This document shows, one piece after another, positions 6,155-7,819 of a stretch of DNA of 7,819 nt. The stretch's first letter is position 1. The number at the start of each line of letters is the position of its first letter. The position numbers were made by a program, and so were the translations under genes. Source of the DNA: Bacillota bacterium (GTDB taxonomy: Bacteria > Bacillota > Clostridia > Christensenellales > CAG-138); assembly GCA_023435855.1 (NCBI GenBank), contig JAEZLG010000228.1, positions 1 through 7,819 on the forward strand. Direction: 5' to 3'. The notes under the pieces are model-generated. The model saw only the letters and a list, made by a program, of their open reading frames with translations, did no database searches and was not told where the DNA came from.

Positions 6155-6168
6155 CCTTTCTTGAAAGG
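6155..6168 (+). promoter_or_regulatory. Hairpin overlapping the MATE gene ribosome site
   Basis: CCTTTC and GAAAGG form a self-complementary 14-base element in the radA-MATE gap; realistically a 5-bp stem with a CTTG loop. GAAAGG (6163-6168), 9 nt before ATG 6178, is one of two possible Shine-Dalgarno sequences. The other, AGGA at 6170-6173, stays free but is only 4 nt from the start. Confidence 0.4.
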
Positions 6169-6177
6169 CAGGATTCT

Positions 6178-7635
6178 ATGCAATATGCACTCCCCACAGA
6201 TATATGGGGACGCTTCAAGAGCAAATTCATCGGCGATAAAGCCTTTTACCGTACAGTAATACTCCTTATTTTGCCCGTCGTGGTGCAAAACCTGGCGTCC
6301 AACATGGTCATACTTTTGAACAACGTCATGGTTGGATCGCTCGGCACGCTGCATATGTCGGGCGTCGCCATCGCCAACCAGCTTATCTTCGTGTTCAACC
6401 TTACAATTTTCGGTGCAATCTCAGGTGCGGGCATTTACGGTGCGCAGTTTGCCGGCGCGGGAGACTGGGAAGGATTTCGAAAAACCTTCCGCTTTAAGCT
6501 GCTCGTGGCATTTGCTATTACCGTTGCGGGTGCAGCCATTTTACTTACATGGCCGGATACGCTTATCTCCCTCTACCTAACAGGTAAGGGCAGCGCTTCA
6601 GATGCGCAGGATATGCTCCAATACGGAAAGCAATATCTAAACATCATGCTGCTCGGGTTTTTGCCCTACGCTATAACGCAGTGCTACAGCGGCTCGCTTC
6701 GCGAAACGGGTGATACTTTGCCGCCCATGGTGGCAAGTGTCTCAGCTGTTTTTACGGACCTTCTTCTTAACTTTTTGCTTATTCAAGGAAAGCTTGGGTT
6801 CCCGGCGCTCGGCGTCCGCGGTGCGGCAATCGCTACGGTAGTAAGCCGCCTTGTAGAGCTTGGCATTATTTTAGTATGGACGCACACCAACCACAAAAAA
6901 TTCTTCTTCATGAAAAGCGTATATCGCTCGCTTCGCATAGGCAAGGAGCTTGCGCTCAGCATCGCCGGCAAAAGCCTGCCTCTTCTTGTAAACGAATTTC
7001 TTTGGGCGCTCGGCGTTACAACGCTAACACAAATTTTCTCCACACGCGGCCTAATGGTAGTTGCAGGGCTAAACATCGCAAGCACCATAAGCAATTTGTT
7101 TAACGTGTTTTTTATCTCGATGGGCTCTGCCGTGGCCGTTATGGTAGGGCAAGCCCTCGGCGCCAACGATATTCCCCGCGCGCGAGGTTATGTGTGGAAG
7201 CTATTGTTTTTCAGCCTCTCTATTTGCGCATTTTTCGGATCCTTGCTTTTTATCACCGCACCCGCGATACCGAACGTTTACAACACGGAAGATGAGGTAA
7301 AGCGCATTGCCACGGTGTTTTTGCGCACAAGTGCCGTATACATGGCATTTAGCGCTACCTCGCACTGCTGCTATTTTACCATCCGCTCAGGCGGCAAGAC
7401 ATTCATTACAATGCTGTTTGACAGCGTGTTTTCTTGGGTCGTCAGCGTTCCCTATACCTATTTCATGGTGCACCATACGCTTTTGCCCATTGAGGTACTC
7501 TACCCGCTTTGCACCCTGACCGAATTTGTAAAATGTGTGATCGGGCTTATTATGGTGCGCACGGGATATTGGGCGAGGAACATGACCGGTTTCCCTGTAA
7601 AAGAGGAACCAGCTTCGCTGCAGGAAAGTCCGTAA
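6178..7635 (+). CDS. MATE family multidrug/cation exporter
   Basis: This is a multidrug and toxin extrusion antiporter of the inner membrane, expected to export organic cations or similar compounds using a Na+ or H+ gradient. Its 485 residues fit the family (about 450-480) and contain about twelve hydrophobic segments in two MatE repeats (about 28-190 and 255-415). Typical motifs are NNVMVGSLG (48-56), SLRETGDTLPPM (173-184), GFPALGVRGAAIATVVSR (207-224), the NE pair in the seventh helix (272-273) and VGQALGANDIPRAR (323-336). Residue 48 is Asn where many MATE proteins have a functional Asp. The start ATG follows GAAAGG/AGGA. The gene lies 36 bp after radA with no terminator between, so cotranscription is likely. 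Two stops in tandem (TAA TAA, 7633-7638) end it, and no intrinsic terminator is evident before the tRNA promoter. The natural substrate cannot be deduced. Confidence 0.94.
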   Translation: MQYALPTDIWGRFKSKFIGDKAFYRTVILLILPVVVQNLASNMVILLNNVMVGSLGTLHMSGVAIANQLIFVFNLTIFGAISGAGIYGAQFAGAGDWEGFRKTFRFKLLVAFAITVAGAAILLTWPDTLISLYLTGKGSASDAQDMLQYGKQYLNIMLLGFLPYAITQCYSGSLRETGDTLPPMVASVSAVFTDLLLNFLLIQGKLGFPALGVRGAAIATVVSRLVELGIILVWTHTNHKKFFFMKSVYRSLRIGKELALSIAGKSLPLLVNEFLWALGVTTLTQIFSTRGLMVVAGLNIASTISNLFNVFFISMGSAVAVMVGQALGANDIPRARGYVWKLLFFSLSICAFFGSLLFITAPAIPNVYNTEDEVKRIATVFLRTSAVYMAFSATSHCCYFTIRSGGKTFITMLFDSVFSWVVSVPYTYFMVHHTLLPIEVLYPLCTLTEFVKCVIGLIMVRTGYWARNMTGFPVKEEPASLQESP

Positions 7636-7674
7636 TAAACGATCCTCCAGATCACTTTTGAAGCACAATCCGCC

Positions 7675-7703
7675 TTGCCACATGACCTTCGGAATGCTAT
7701 AAT
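7675..7703 (+). promoter_or_regulatory. Promoter of the tRNA-Arg gene
   Basis: TTGCCA (7675-7680, 5 of 6 bases) is followed by a 17-bp spacer and a perfect TATAAT (7698-7703) with an extended TGC. Predicted start is near 7710, so the precursor would have about 32 nt of 5' leader to be removed by RNase P. Confidence 0.8.
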
Positions 7704-7742
7704 CTTTCATGCGGCTAAACAAGCCAAAACTTCATAAGGCAT

Positions 7743-7819
7743 GCGCTCGTAGCTCAGCTGGATAGAGTATCAGACTCCGACTCTGAGGGTCGTGGGTTCG
7801 AATCCCGCCGGGCGCGCCA
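7743..7819 (+). tRNA. tRNA-Arg, anticodon CCG
   Basis: The cloverleaf can be drawn by hand. Acceptor GCGCTCG (7743-7749) pairs with CGGGCGC (7809-7815) with one G-U. The D arm begins GCTC at 7752 and closes with GAGT. The anticodon stem TCAGA/TCTGA (7770-7774, 7782-7786) encloses loop CTCCGAC, so the anticodon is CCG at 7777-7779, reading CGG (Arg). The variable loop is five bases. The T arm GTGGG/CCCGC holds TTCGAAT. Discriminator G7816 is followed by an encoded CCA at 7817-7819, exactly the window end. Confidence 0.96.

Overview
The window looks like chromosomal DNA of a low-to-mid-GC Firmicute of the class Clostridia, most likely Oscillospirales or a relative. This rests on the style of the genes: an oversized family-5 lipoprotein binding protein with a Tyr/Asp-rich insert, a membrane-anchored propeller with a Pro-Thr linker, RadA, and a clostridial-type MATE exporter. 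AGGA-type ribosome sites, extended -10 promoters and a tRNA gene with an encoded CCA agree. The genus cannot be fixed from the sequence alone.

Left part (1-3000, minus strand). A large solute-binding lipoprotein gene starts at 2182, reads leftward and leaves the window at base 1 without a stop. It has a near-consensus promoter (2237-2265), a leader hairpin and a strong ribosome site. Upstream of it on the same strand is a small four-helix membrane protein of unknown function (2388-2951).

Middle (2952-4791). A divergent intergenic region carries opposing extended -10 promoters, a 9-bp inverted repeat over the leftward -35 region, and direct repeats around the rightward -10. The rightward gene (3200-4396) encodes a membrane-anchored, TolB-like beta-propeller protein. 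After it comes a 395-bp non-coding, GC-rich island packed with hairpins that share an ATCCGCC/GGCGGAT core. This is the least explained part of the window.

Right part (4792-7819, plus strand). radA (DNA repair, recombination-branch processing) is followed after 36 bp by a MATE-family exporter, probably in one transcript, with a small hairpin covering part of the second gene's ribosome site. A clear promoter then drives a tRNA-Arg(CCG) gene whose CCA end coincides with the last base of the window.

The genes do not form one obvious pathway. They look like separate housekeeping and envelope units: peptide or nickel-type uptake, an envelope propeller, DNA repair plus efflux, and a tRNA. I see no phage, transposase, CRISPR or toxin-antitoxin genes. 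The points most worth a second look are the palindromic island, the operator-like repeats in the divergent region, the large insert in the binding protein, and the apparent Asp-to-Asn change in the first MATE helix.
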